Source: an uncultured cyanobacterium (GTDB lineage Bacteria > Cyanobacteriota > Cyanobacteriia > PCC-6307 > Cyanobiaceae). Taken from it: DNA of 35,638 nucleotides. Below, piece after piece: positions 17,241 through 25,504 of the stretch. Made by a program: the position numbers and the translations under genes. The DNA is taken from the NCBI GenBank assembly GCA_903917565.1, contig CAIXBB010000021.1, positions 1 through 35,638 on the forward strand. The letters run 5' to 3'. The notes under the pieces were generated by a model. That model did no database searches and was not told where the DNA came from. It worked only from the letters and a program-made list of their open reading frames with translations. Position 1 is the first letter of the stretch. The number at the start of each line of letters is the position of its first letter.

Positions 17241-17932
17241 ACCTCAGGGCGCCGCCAGCGCAGCAGTAGTTCGTCCCCCGGCAGCGCCCGGTGCTCCACC
17301 AGCCGCCAGCCCGCCCGGGCCGCCGGAGGCACCCGGGCCGCGGCCGACAGCCACCCATGGCCCCCCCCGAGCAGCCGAGGGCAGACCGTGAGCTGGAGTT
17401 CATCGAGCAGATCCTCAGCCGCCAGCGAGGCCGCCAGCTGCGCCCCCCCCAGCACCACGAGCCGCCGCTGCCCCAGGCTCCCGAGGGCGCCCAGGGCCAG
17501 GCACCAGCTCTGCAGGGGCAAGTGGCGCTCGAAGCCCTCAGGAGGGGCACCCAGGGCACCGGGGGGGGCCTGCAGAAGCCACCGGACCAGGGGCTGGCGA
17601 AAGAAGGGCAGATCGGCGGCAAACTGGCCGCTGCGGCTGACCGCAATCGCGATCGGCTGGGCGGAGCGGCCCTGGCGGCGGCGGGCCTCGAGCAGCAGGG
17701 GCCGGTGGATCAGGCAGGTGCCGCCGTGGCGCCGCAGGGTCTCGGCCCCCACCAGGGCGGCATCGGCCCAGGCCAGGGCCTCCTCCAGCACCTGCCTGTC
17801 TCCGGCTCCACCCAGCTGGGCGGCCCCCCCCTCGGCAGGTGCGAGGCGCCCGTCAAGGCTCACCGCCAGCACGAGCCGCAGCTCGGGCCGGGTGCCGGTG
17901 AGGTAGGGCACCGCTGCTGCCGCCGGACTCAA
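17222..17932 (-). CDS. RibD C-terminal-domain (DHFR-fold) reductase
   Basis: About 236 residues, matching the stand-alone RibD-C family: the N-terminal strand RLVLAVSLDGRLAP, the ALVGAETLRRHGGTCL loop, AIAVSRSGQF, the nucleotide-binding RRLVVLGGAQLAASL region, and LDELQLTVCPRLLGGG near the C terminus. Relatives use NADPH to reduce pyrimidine or pterin rings. No deaminase domain is present, so it is not a full RibD. The likely start is TTG 17932, whose bases overlap the upstream TGA (TTGA), with GTG 17911 as an alternative. Coupling to the pterin synthase upstream suggests a step in pterin metabolism, which is inference only. The last 19 bases overlap the convergent secreted-protein gene. Confidence 0.8.
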   Translation of the reverse strand: MSPAAAAVPYLTGTRPELRLVLAVSLDGRLAPAEGGAAQLGGAGDRQVLEEALAWADAALVGAETLRRHGGTCLIHRPLLLEARRRQGRSAQPIAIAVSRSGQFAADLPFFRQPLVRWLLQAPPGALGAPPEGFERHLPLQSWCLALGALGSLGQRRLVVLGGAQLAASLAAEDLLDELQLTVCPRLLGGGHGWLSAAARVPPAARAGWRLVEHRALPGDELLLRWRRPEVQGVTS

Positions 17933-18891
17933 ACGGCCGCGAGGGCTTCGAGGGCCGCCGGCAGCATCTCCAGCTGCGGTGTCTCGGCGAAGACCTCGGC
18001 GGCGTTGTTGGGGCTCTCCTGCAGCCGCACCTTGTGCAGCCGGGCTCCGGTGGTGGCGATCGGGGCGCTGAGCAGGTCGGCGATGTGGAGGGCGATGTTT
18101 TCGGCCGTGGGAACGCATCCCGCGAAGTGGGCCACATCCTTGTTCAGGAAGGTGTGGTCGAAGGGCTCCACCACCAGGTCGGCCACCAGCCGCTGCAGCT
18201 CGGCCAGGTCGCAGACCATGCCGGTGCGCGCATCGATCGCGCCCCGCACGGTGACGTCGAGCAGGTAGTTGTGGCCGTGGCCATGGGGGCGGGCGCACTT
18301 GCCGTAGATCGCTTCGTTTTCGCTCTGGCTGAGCTCGGGCCGGGCCAGGCGGTGGGCCGCGGCGAAGTGGGTGCGGATGGAGAGGAAGGCTTCCATGGGA
18401 TCGGTGGTGGGAGCGCAGAGCACGTCGGCCCAGAGGTTGGTTTGTTCGTGGAGCCGCAGGGCCACCAGAGGCAGATGGGGTGCCAGCCGGTCACGGATGG
18501 CCAGCAGCAGGGCTTCGGTGGTGGGCAACCGCCCCTCGGGCCGGGAGAGGTCGAACTCGGGCCAGACGTCGTTGAGGAAACGGAAGTCGAGGGGCTCGCT
18601 GACCTCCCGGCGAATGGCGTGCTTGACGTCGGAGAGGTTGAGCACCATGCCGTCGCCGTCGAGGGGACCGCCCATCGCCACGGTGAGCTCGTAGTTGTGG
18701 CCATGGCCCGGGGCCAGGCTGCAGCGGCCGAACCGGCGCGCGTTCTCCGCCTCATCAAGCTCCGGCAGCCGGTAAAGGTGGCTGGCACTGAAGGTGGCCC
18801 GGCGCGTGATCACACAGGGCCGGCCGCGCCCATGGGCGGTGCTGGTGGGGGATGGTGCCGCGGGATGGGCGGTCAACCGGGTTGCGGTCAT
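17929..18891 (-). CDS. Tandem 6-pyruvoyl-tetrahydropterin synthase / QueD-like protein
   Basis: A 320-residue protein with two PTPS domains, about residues 27-150 and 151-300. Each has a zinc-binding site: H38 with H63/H65 in domain 1, H160 with H185/H187 in domain 2. Each has a cysteine in a C-x5-HGHNY arrangement (C57 and C179) like eukaryotic PTPS. Domain 2 keeps the aspartate-histidine pair of the catalytic triad (D225-H226 in FDHTFLN) and PTAEN. Domain 1 has D102-F103 (LDFRFLN) and PTTEA instead, so it may be inactive or regulatory. PTPS converts dihydroneopterin triphosphate to pyruvoyl-tetrahydropterin (biopterin or cyanopterin); QueD makes carboxy-tetrahydropterin for queuosine. ATG 18891 is preferred over 18915. 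It is divergent from aroK and coupled to the reductase downstream. Confidence 0.9.
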   Translation of the reverse strand: MTATRLTAHPAAPSPTSTAHGRGRPCVITRRATFSASHLYRLPELDEAENARRFGRCSLAPGHGHNYELTVAMGGPLDGDGMVLNLSDVKHAIRREVSEPLDFRFLNDVWPEFDLSRPEGRLPTTEALLLAIRDRLAPHLPLVALRLHEQTNLWADVLCAPTTDPMEAFLSIRTHFAAAHRLARPELSQSENEAIYGKCARPHGHGHNYLLDVTVRGAIDARTGMVCDLAELQRLVADLVVEPFDHTFLNKDVAHFAGCVPTAENIALHIADLLSAPIATTGARLHKVRLQESPNNAAEVFAETPQLEMLPAALEALAAV

Positions 18892-18954
18892 CGCCGAGGC
18901 CCAGGGGACGCCCATCCTAGAAACGGGTTCAGGACCGCCGCCGACCGCGCACGC

Positions 18955-19554
18955 ATGGCCCCTGACGCCGCCGCCTCCCCCAGCCACCGAGCCCTGGCCC
19001 GCCGCCTCGATGGCCTCAACATCTACCTGGTCGGAATGATGGGGGCCGGCAAGAGCGCCGTGGGGCGGCCGCTGGCCGAGGCCCTCGGCTATCGCTTCGT
19101 CGATGCTGACGTCACCCTGGCGGAGGCCGCCGGTCGGCCGATCGCCGAGATCTTCAGCAGCGATGGCGAGGAGGCCTTCCGCGCGCTTGAGACCAGCGTG
19201 CTCAATGGCATCGCCAGCTGGCATTCCCTGGTGGTGGCCACCGGCGGTGGGGCCGTCACCCGGCCGGAGAACTGGGGGCACATGCGACAGGGGGTGGTGG
19301 TGTGGCTCGATGCCCCCGAGGCGGAGCTGCTGCGGCGTCTGGCCGCCGATCCCACCCCCCGGCCCCTGCTGCTGCACCCCGATCCCAGCGCCCGTCTGGA
19401 GGCCCTGCTGCGCGAGCGCCGGCCGCTCTACGCCCAGGCCGACCTGACCGTGGTGCAGCAGGGGGGCCTCCCCGCTGCGGTGGCCCGGCAGGTGCTGGAG
19501 ACCCTGCCCTCGGTGCTGCGCGACCCGCGCCAGGCCCCTGCAGCCCCCGACTGA
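18955..19554 (+). CDS. aroK: Shikimate kinase
   Basis: Phosphorylates shikimate to shikimate 3-phosphate in aromatic amino acid synthesis; cytosolic P-loop kinase of 199 residues. Walker A is GMMGAGKSAVG near residues 27-37, the shikimate-binding DADVT segment follows near residue 50, and IFSSDGEEAFRALE then VVATGGGAV give the remaining family signatures. The LID region carries RPLLLH and the C-terminal part has RRPLYAQAD. ATG 18955 leaves an N-terminal extension of about 20 residues before the first strand, common in picocyanobacterial AroK. It is divergent from the pterin synthase and ends 15 bases before the convergent crr7 gene. Confidence 0.95.
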   Translation: MAPDAAASPSHRALARRLDGLNIYLVGMMGAGKSAVGRPLAEALGYRFVDADVTLAEAAGRPIAEIFSSDGEEAFRALETSVLNGIASWHSLVVATGGGAVTRPENWGHMRQGVVVWLDAPEAELLRRLAADPTPRPLLLHPDPSARLEALLRERRPLYAQADLTVVQQGGLPAAVARQVLETLPSVLRDPRQAPAAPD

Positions 19555-19569
19555 GCGCAGCCCAGATGC

Positions 19570-19854
19570 TCAGCCCGGGGGTTCCAGGCGGACGGCGAAC
19601 CACTGGATCGAGCAACCCGGCACCAGCTCGAGCTCGCAGGCTGTATCGAGTAACCGGCTGGCCCGGGCTGCCGGATCGGCCAGATCGGCCAGGTCGGCGG
19701 GAGGGTCGCCCAGGGCCTCCAGGTGGGAGGCCAGCCAGAGCAGGGTTTCGGCCGCCGTGAGGATGCGCTCCCCCTGGCCGGGCTCCAGCACCACGTAATG
19801 GTCGAGCTCCCGCAGCAGCGGATCGGACAAGGCCAGGCCATCGGCTGATGGCAT
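19570..19854 (-). CDS. CRR7-family (DUF3571) protein linked to NDH-1
   Basis: A 94-residue soluble protein. The pattern HYVVLEPGQGERILTAAETLLWL near the N terminus and LLDTACELELVPGCSIQWFAVRLE at the C terminus matches what I remember of the CRR7/DUF3571 family. In Arabidopsis, chlororespiratory reduction 7 is needed for assembly of the chloroplast NDH complex; the cyanobacterial homologues are assumed to help NDH-1. It follows the glutathione S-transferase gene by 33 bases on the same strand and is probably co-transcribed with it. ndhO is about 11 kb away in this window, so there is no operon link. Confidence 0.8.
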   Translation of the reverse strand: MPSADGLALSDPLLRELDHYVVLEPGQGERILTAAETLLWLASHLEALGDPPADLADLADPAARASRLLDTACELELVPGCSIQWFAVRLEPPG

Positions 19855-19887
19855 CCTGGCGGGTGGGGGGCCTGGCTGGTGGGGGCC

Positions 19888-20607
19888 TCAGTCCCGCCCC
19901 ACCTCGGCGAGCACCCGGTCGCGCCAGGCGAACAGGGGTTCGAGCACGGGGTTGTCGGCGATGCCTGCGACGCCCCGCCCCGCCAGGGGGGCACCGGCAC
20001 AGACGGGGAACTTCAGCAGGTACAGCTGGGCCACCACGGCGAGGTCGGCCAGGGTGAGGGCATCGCCCTCCAGGTAGGGGCGCTGGGCCACCAGCAGGGC
20101 GAGCTGCTCGAGGCTGCGATGCAGTTGCCGCACCTCGCAAGGCCCCAGCAGGTCGCGCATCGCCTCTGTGGCCGAGCCGATCAGGCCGCCCGGCAGGGCC
20201 CCCACCAGATCACGCAGGGGCGCAGGGGTGGCCTCCGGCAGCAGGGCCGCGCGCAGCACCGGGTCGCTGGCCGCCGCCTGGAGCAGGGCCAGACGGGCGC
20301 CCCGGGACAGGGCGGTGTCGGCCCAATCCTCCAGCAGCAGCACCCTGGCGCGGGCGACGGGATCGGCCGGCAGCAGAGGCGGCTGCGGGTGGGAGGTCTC
20401 CAGGTGCAGGGCAATGGCCGTGGAATCGGGGATCACCTCACCGCCGTCCACCAGCACCGGCACCTGCCGCTGGCCGGAGAGGCGGAACAGCTCCAGCTGG
20501 CCCAGGCCAGGAGTCACCTCCACGATCGTGGCGTCCAGACCCTTGCGGGCCAGCAGCAGGCGCACCTTCTCGCAGAAGGCGGAATGTCTGAACTGATGCA
20601 GCTCCAT
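19888..20607 (-). CDS. Glutathione S-transferase family protein
   Basis: A 239-residue cytosolic protein with an N-terminal thioredoxin-fold domain: MELHQFRHSAFCEKVRLLL, where the serine and cysteine of HSAFCEK sit at the usual catalytic position, then RQVPVLVDGGEVIPDSTAI with the cis-proline and the glutathione-binding aspartate-serine pair. The C-terminal helical domain ends with YLEGDALTLADLAVVAQLY. Substrate and physiological role are unknown. ATG 20607 starts right at the first strand. It is divergent from the DUF751 gene and lies upstream of crr7. Confidence 0.88.
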   Translation of the reverse strand: MELHQFRHSAFCEKVRLLLARKGLDATIVEVTPGLGQLELFRLSGQRQVPVLVDGGEVIPDSTAIALHLETSHPQPPLLPADPVARARVLLLEDWADTALSRGARLALLQAAASDPVLRAALLPEATPAPLRDLVGALPGGLIGSATEAMRDLLGPCEVRQLHRSLEQLALLVAQRPYLEGDALTLADLAVVAQLYLLKFPVCAGAPLAGRGVAGIADNPVLEPLFAWRDRVLAEVGRD

Positions 20608-20682
20608 GGGCCCTCCGGGGCGGCTGAGCGTGACCCTGGGCGGCAGAGTAGCCAGCATCCGACCAGGACCGCCGCCGAGGCC

Positions 20683-20889
20683 ATGAAAGAGTTTTTCGTC
20701 AATGTGACCCGCTATCCGCGTTATCTGATCGCCTTCAGCCTGGGGGTGTTCAACTCGGTGCTCGAACCCCTGGCCCGGCGGCGCAGCAACCCGGTCACGG
20801 CGGTGGCCCTGGTGGGTGCACTGATCAGCGGAATGGTCAGCCTCACCCTGGTGCTGCGTGCCATGGTGCAGCCCGGGCCGGTTTCGTAG
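20683..20889 (+). CDS. DUF751 (Ycf33-like) small membrane protein
   Basis: A 68-residue membrane protein with two hydrophobic spans. The pattern [32 protein letters not shown] and [15 protein letters not shown] matches the DUF751 family of cyanobacteria and plastids (Ycf33). Function is unknown. The stop is followed two bases later by the rbfA start, so the two are almost certainly co-transcribed, heading the rbfA to hemD run. Confidence 0.85.
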   Translation: MKEFFVNVTRYPRYLIAFSLGVFNSVLEPLARRRSNPVTAVALVGALISGMVSLTLVLRAMVQPGPVS

Positions 20890-20891
20890 TC

Positions 20892-21269
20892 ATGGCACAG
20901 AGCCGACGGGTGGAACGGGTGGCGGCCCTGATCCGCCGGGAAGTGAGCGAGCTGCTGATGAGCGGCATCAAGGACGAGCGGGTCCAGCACGGCATGGTCA
21001 GCGTCACCAGCGTGGAGGTGGCCGGTGATCTGCAGCACTGCAAGATCTTCGTGAGCATCTTCGGCAGCACCGAGGATCGGGAGGTGGCGATGGCCGGCCT
21101 GCAGGCGGCCTCGGTCTACGTGAAGGGGGAACTGGGGCGCCGCCTCAAGATGCGCCGCACACCGGAGGTGGCCTTCGTCCTCGACCGGGGGCTGGAGAAG
21201 GGCAACACGGTGCTGGGGCTGCTGCAGCGCCTGGAGGCGGAGCGGCGCGAGCACGGTGACGAGGGCTGA
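20892..21269 (+). CDS. rbfA: 30S ribosome-binding factor RbfA
   Basis: Assists late maturation of the 30S subunit and 16S rRNA 5'-end processing, especially in the cold. The 125-residue protein has the single KH-like domain: [18 protein letters not shown] at the N terminus, [23 protein letters not shown] in the central strands, and [24 protein letters not shown] towards the end. Length and all blocks are typical. It sits two bases after the DUF751 stop and six bases before the GH3 gene. Confidence 0.96.
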   Translation: MAQSRRVERVAALIRREVSELLMSGIKDERVQHGMVSVTSVEVAGDLQHCKIFVSIFGSTEDREVAMAGLQAASVYVKGELGRRLKMRRTPEVAFVLDRGLEKGNTVLGLLQRLEAERREHGDEG

Positions 21270-21275
21270 TCCCCC

Positions 21276-22931
21276 ATGGCCTCGTTTCTCGACCCCCGGC
21301 AGGGCCTGGATCGCACCGCCGCCGCCCTGCTGGTGGTGCGGGCCAGCGGTCATCCGGCCGATGGCCAGCGGCGGTATCCCCGCTGGGAGCTGGACAATGC
21401 CAGCCTGCAGCGCCTGCTGAACCGCGGGGTGGGCGGGGTGATCCTGCTGGGGGGCAGCGCCGCTGAGCTGCGGCTGCGCACCCGCCAGCTGGCGGCCTGG
21501 GCCAGCGAGCCCCTGCTGCTCTGCGCCGATGTGGAGGAGGGGGTGGGCCAGCGCTTCGAGGGGGCCAGCTGGCTGGTGCCCCCCCTGGCCCTGGCGCGGA
21601 TCCATGCCGAAGATCCCGCCCTGGCCCTGGATCTGGCCCGGCGCTACGGGGCCTGCACGGGCCGGGAGGCCCGCCAGCTCGGACTCAACTGGGTGCTTGC
21701 CCCGGTCTGCGACGTCAACAACAACCCGGCCAACCCGGTGATCAACGTGCGGGCCTGGGGGGAGGACCCGGCCACGGCCGGTGCCCTGGCGGCCGCCTTC
21801 TGCCGCGGCGCCCAGGCCGAAAAGGTGCTCACCTGCGCCAAGCACTTCCCGGGGCACGGCGACACCACCAGCGACTCCCACCTGGAGCTGCCCCTGCTGC
21901 CCCAAAGCCGCGCCCGCCTGGAGACCGTGGAGCTGCCGCCGTTCCAGGACGCCATCGCGGCCGAGGTGGCCGCCGTGATGACCGCCCACCTGCTGCTGCC
22001 GGCCCTCGACGCCGAGCACCCGGCCACCCTGTCGCGGGCGGTGCTCACGGGGCTGCTGCGTGAGGAGCTCGGTTTCGAAGGGCTGATCGTCACCGACGCC
22101 CTGGTGATGGAGGCGATCGCCGGCCGCTACGGCCCCTCGGAAGCGGCCGTGCTGGCCCTGGAGGCGGGGGCTGACCTGGTGCTGATGCCCGGCGATGCGG
22201 AAGGGGCGATCGACGCCATCGTCGCGGCCGTCCACAACGGCAGGCTGAGCCTGGATCGGCTGCAGACCAGCCTGGGCCGGCGGCGCCTGGCCCTTGGCCG
22301 CTGCCCCGCCGGCGACGACCCCGACGACGCCGCCCCCCTGGGCCGCCTCAGCAATGGGCCCTCCGCCCCCGACCAGGCCCTGGCCCTGGAGCTGGTGCAA
22401 CGCAGCCTGGAGCACCAGGGCCAGGGCCCAGTGCGCGGCGGCCCCGGGGTGAACCTGATCCGGCTCGACAACAGCCTGGGCTGCCCCTTCCTGCCGGCGG
22501 GTGCTCCCGCCCTGGCGCTGCCAGCGGCCGCTGGACTGCGGGCCTGCCTCATCGACGGCCAGGGGCCCTCCCCCTGGAGCGGCGATGGCGAGGCCCCCCT
22601 GGCCCTGGAGCGGCTGGGGGAAGGTCCGGTGCTGCTGCAGCTGTTCGTGCGCGGCAACCCGTTCCGCGGCCGGGTCGACGGCCCGGATCCCTGGCCTGCG
22701 GTGATCCTCCAGCTCCAGGCCGCCGGTCGACTGGCGGGCCTGGCGGTGTTCGGCAGTCCCTATGCCTGGGAAGCGCTGAAGCCGCTGCTGGGGCCCGGCA
22801 TCCCGGCCGCCTGGTCCCCGGGGCAGATGGCCCTGGCCCAGGCCGAGCTGCTGGGGCGCCTCGGCTTCGGTCCGAAGGCCAGCGGCGGCACTGCCCCCCG
22901 CGAGGCCGTCGAGGCGGACTTCACCGACTGA
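21276..22931 (+). CDS. Glycoside hydrolase family 3 protein, NagZ-like
   Basis: Likely beta-N-acetylglucosaminidase acting in peptidoglycan recycling. The 551-residue protein has the GH3 barrel with GVGGVILLGG, LLLCADVEEG, NWVLAPVCDVNNNPANPVINVRAWGEDP, and the NagZ signature KHFPGHGDTTSDSH whose histidine-aspartate pair serves as acid/base. The nucleophile aspartate is in GLIVTDALVMEAI. A C-terminal region of about 200 residues beyond the barrel makes it longer than single-domain NagZ (about 340 residues) and resembles the two-domain Gram-positive type. No signal peptide is seen, so a cytosolic location is likely. It belongs to the rbfA to hemD run. Confidence 0.9.
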   Translation: MASFLDPRQGLDRTAAALLVVRASGHPADGQRRYPRWELDNASLQRLLNRGVGGVILLGGSAAELRLRTRQLAAWASEPLLLCADVEEGVGQRFEGASWLVPPLALARIHAEDPALALDLARRYGACTGREARQLGLNWVLAPVCDVNNNPANPVINVRAWGEDPATAGALAAAFCRGAQAEKVLTCAKHFPGHGDTTSDSHLELPLLPQSRARLETVELPPFQDAIAAEVAAVMTAHLLLPALDAEHPATLSRAVLTGLLREELGFEGLIVTDALVMEAIAGRYGPSEAAVLALEAGADLVLMPGDAEGAIDAIVAAVHNGRLSLDRLQTSLGRRRLALGRCPAGDDPDDAAPLGRLSNGPSAPDQALALELVQRSLEHQGQGPVRGGPGVNLIRLDNSLGCPFLPAGAPALALPAAAGLRACLIDGQGPSPWSGDGEAPLALERLGEGPVLLQLFVRGNPFRGRVDGPDPWPAVILQLQAAGRLAGLAVFGSPYAWEALKPLLGPGIPAAWSPGQMALAQAELLGRLGFGPKASGGTAPREAVEADFTD

Positions 22932-22984
22932 GCCCTCGCCGGCACCTAGCCTCCTGGCACGACCGTCCTGCCCCGCAGCGTCCG

Positions 22985-24178
22985 ATGCTGAGCCTGTCGA
23001 TGATCGTGCGCAACGAGGCGGAACGGCTGGAGCGCTGCCTGCTTTCGATGGCCGGCTTCGTCGACGAGATGGTGGTGGTGGACACCGGATCCGACGACGG
23101 CACGGCAGCGGTCGCCGCCAGCTGCGGCGCCAGCGTGCACCATCTGGCCTGGCCCGGGGACTTCGCCCCTGCCCGCAACCACGCCCTGGACCTGGTGAGC
23201 GGCGACTGGGTGCTGGTGCTGGATGCCGACGAATGGCTGCGGCCCGAAGCCCGCGCACCGCTCCGGGCCCTGATGGAGCACCCACAGCTGCTGCTGATCA
23301 ACCTGCTGCGCCAGGAAGTGGGGGCTGCCCAGTCCCCCTACTCCAGTGTCAGCCGCCTGTTCCGCCGCCATCCCGCGATCCGGTGGAGCCGCCGCTACCA
23401 CGCGATGGTCGATGACAGCGTGGCCACGCTCCTGGAGCTGGAGCCCCACTGGCAGGTGGTGGCCTGCGGGGAACCGGCCCTGGTGCACGAGGGCTATCGC
23501 CCGGAGCTGCTGGCGGCCTCTGGCAAGGCCGCACGTCTGCGCGAGGCCATGGAGGCGGAGCTGGCCGCCAGGCCCGGTGACCCCTACGCCTGCGCCAAGT
23601 TGGGGGCCCTGGAGGTGAGCCAGGGCCAGCGCGCCAGGGGCATCGCCCTGCTGGAGGAAGGCCTGGCCCGGGTCGGCACAGGGTCGCTGGCCGAGCGCTA
23701 CGAGCTGCTGCTCCATCTCGCCATCGCCCGCAGCCCTGAGGAGCCCGCCGCCGCCGCCGCCCTCTACCGCCGGGCCCTGGAGCTGCCCCTGGAGGAGCGA
23801 CTCACCCTGGGCGCCCGGCTCAACCTCGGGGCCCTCCTGTTGCGCCAGGGGGACCTGGAGGCGGCGGCGGCCCTGACGGCAGCGGTGACCCGCCTCTGCC
23901 CGGAGCTTCCCCTGGCCTGGGTCAACCTGGGCCTGATCGAACGGCAACGGGGCCACCTGCAGGCGGCGATCACCGCCTACCGGCGGGCCCTGGCCCTGGC
24001 ACCGCAGCAGGCCGACGCCCAGCGCAACCTGGCGGCCGCCCTGCTGCTGGCGGGCGACATTCCCGGGGCCAGGGAGGGATTCCGCCGGGCGATCGCCCTG
24101 CTGGACAGTCAGGGCCAGCCGCAGCAGGCCCGGGAGCTGGCCCAACGGGCCGGCGCGCTCGTCCGGCTGGACGCCTGA
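22985..24178 (+). CDS. Family 2 glycosyltransferase with TPR repeats
   Basis: A 397-residue protein. The N-terminal GT-A domain begins MLSLSMIVRNEAERLERCL, with DTGSDDGT near residues 37-44 and a DAD metal motif in VLVLDADEWL near residue 80, as in the WaaE/SunS-like GT2 group. From about residue 190 to the end the chain is built of TPR-like helical repeats (for example ALAWVNLGLIERQRGHLQAAITAYRRALAL). Such fusions often glycosylate proteins or envelope glycans; no target can be named. The final base of the stop codon is the first base of the hemD ATG (TGATG), so hemD is translationally coupled. Confidence 0.88.
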   Translation: MLSLSMIVRNEAERLERCLLSMAGFVDEMVVVDTGSDDGTAAVAASCGASVHHLAWPGDFAPARNHALDLVSGDWVLVLDADEWLRPEARAPLRALMEHPQLLLINLLRQEVGAAQSPYSSVSRLFRRHPAIRWSRRYHAMVDDSVATLLELEPHWQVVACGEPALVHEGYRPELLAASGKAARLREAMEAELAARPGDPYACAKLGALEVSQGQRARGIALLEEGLARVGTGSLAERYELLLHLAIARSPEEPAAAAALYRRALELPLEERLTLGARLNLGALLLRQGDLEAAAALTAAVTRLCPELPLAWVNLGLIERQRGHLQAAITAYRRALALAPQQADAQRNLAAALLLAGDIPGAREGFRRAIALLDSQGQPQQARELAQRAGALVRLDA

Positions 24179-24981
24179 TGGACACGCCACTGCCACTGAC
24201 GGGCCGCACGGTTGCCGTGACCAGGGCCGAAACCCAGATGGGCGCAGCCCGCCAGCTGTTCGCGCAGGCCGGCGCCAGCGTCATCGACCTGCCGGCCCTG
24301 GTGATCGGCCCCCCCGATCTCTGGGGCCCCCTCGACGATGCCCTGGCGGAACTGGATCAGTTCCACTGGATCGTCTTCTCCAGCGCCAACGGGGTGGACG
24401 CCGTGGAGCAGCGGCTGGTGCGGCGGGGGTCCTGCCTGGCTCACAGGCCCAAGGGGGTCCGGCTGGCTGCGGTGGGCCGCAAGACCGCCCAGACACTGGC
24501 GGCCCTGGGGGCCCCCGCCGATTTCGTGCCCCCGGCCTTTGTGGCCGACAGCCTGATCGAGCACTTCCCGGTGTCGGGCTGGGGGCAGCGGCTGCTGCTG
24601 CCGCGGGTGCAGAGCGGCGGGCGCACGGTGCTGGCGGAAGCCTTCGCCTCGGCAGGCGCCCGGGTGGTGGAGGTGGCCGCCTACGAGACGCGCTGTCCGG
24701 CGGGACTGCCCACGGGGGCACTGCAGGCCCTCGAGCGGCGCGGGCTTGATGCCATCACGTTCAGCAGCGGCAAGACCGTGGAGCACACCGCCCAGCTGCT
24801 GGCCGGCAGCTTCGGGGACACCTGGATCAGGCAGCTGGAGGGGGTGCAGGTGATCTCGATCGGCCCCCAGACCAGCCAGCGCTGCCTGGAGCGGCTCGGG
24901 CGGGTGGATGGGGAAGCGGATCCCCACGACCTGGAGGGTCTGGTGGCGGCCTGTATCAGGGCGGTGGCAGCGGCTTGCTGA
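24178..24981 (+). CDS. hemD: Uroporphyrinogen-III synthase
   Basis: Closes hydroxymethylbilane to uroporphyrinogen III, the branch-point precursor of haem, chlorophyll, phycobilins and cobalamin. The 267-residue protein has the loosely conserved HemD layout: TGRTVAVTRAETQ at the start, DLPALVIGPP, WIVFSSANGVDAVEQRL, LAAVGRKTAQTL in the middle, LLPRVQSGGRTVLAEAF, VEVAAYETR, ITFSSGKTVEH, and VISIGPQTSQRCLERLG near the end. The ATG overlaps the glycosyltransferase stop as TGATG. The 3' end overlaps the convergent lipoprotein gene by 26 bases. Confidence 0.93.
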   Translation: MDTPLPLTGRTVAVTRAETQMGAARQLFAQAGASVIDLPALVIGPPDLWGPLDDALAELDQFHWIVFSSANGVDAVEQRLVRRGSCLAHRPKGVRLAAVGRKTAQTLAALGAPADFVPPAFVADSLIEHFPVSGWGQRLLLPRVQSGGRTVLAEAFASAGARVVEVAAYETRCPAGLPTGALQALERRGLDAITFSSGKTVEHTAQLLAGSFGDTWIRQLEGVQVISIGPQTSQRCLERLGRVDGEADPHDLEGLVAACIRAVAAAC

Positions 24982-25504
24982 CCTTGCGATCGCCGCTCTG
25001 AAGGATCAGACGGCCGCTCGGGAGGTCGACCGCGGCAACACTCCAGCTGGGGGGGAGCAGTTTCGTTTCGCGGCCGCCTCGATCGCCCTGGCGCAGGCTG
25101 CCGCTCTCGCCATTGAAGGTAGCCATCACCTCGCTCTGGCCGCCGCTGTGGATCACACCGGTGATCTGCAGCTGCTGCAGAAAGGCCGGTGGGGGGAGCG
25201 GCGCCGCTGCCCTGCCGCCGGCTGCCCCCGCCGCCCCAGGGACCAGCTCCGGCACCAGGGATCCGAAGGGATCCTTGCGACCCACAGGGAAGGCCGCCAC
25301 CACCTGTTGGGAGCTGGGCAGAGGGGTGAGACCCTCAGGAACCGCCCCGGAGGCCACCGGGGCAGGAGCCGGCCTGGGCGGGGCCGGCGGCGGTGGGGCC
25401 TCCACCGTGGGCGCTGCAGCGCATCCGACAAGCAGCAGGGGCGCCAGGGCAGCGAGGCCGAGACGGCCGTTAGCCTTTCTCCACCAGGTCGCGGAATCGG
25501 TCAA
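24956..25504 (-). CDS. Proline-rich lipoprotein with PilP-like C-terminal domain
   Basis: About 182 residues from TTG 25504. WWRKANGRLGLAALAPLLLVGC gives a basic n-region, hydrophobic core and lipobox with C28 as the acylated residue. A proline-alanine linker follows, then RKDPFGSLVPEL and a small beta domain (LQITGVIHSGGQSEVMATFNG, SLRQGD, LILQSGDRKVSKPL). The RKDPF motif plus this domain recalls PilP, the pilot-like protein of type IV pilus machines, but I am not sure. No ATG or GTG is available ahead of the signal peptide; the alternative TTG 25531 gives an over-long signal. The start lies inside the SRPBCC gene, and the end overlaps hemD by 26 bases. Confidence 0.65.
   Translation of the reverse strand: MTDSATWWRKANGRLGLAALAPLLLVGCAAAPTVEAPPPPAPPRPAPAPVASGAVPEGLTPLPSSQQVVAAFPVGRKDPFGSLVPELVPGAAGAAGGRAAAPLPPPAFLQQLQITGVIHSGGQSEVMATFNGESGSLRQGDRGGRETKLLPPSWSVAAVDLPSGRLILQSGDRKVSKPLPPP

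Noticed and set aside
20721-23285. 854-codon minus-strand open frame
   Set aside because: It runs opposite DUF751, rbfA and the GH3 gene, all of which have clear family motifs; the product is low-complexity Gln/Gly/Arg-rich, typical of a shadow frame.
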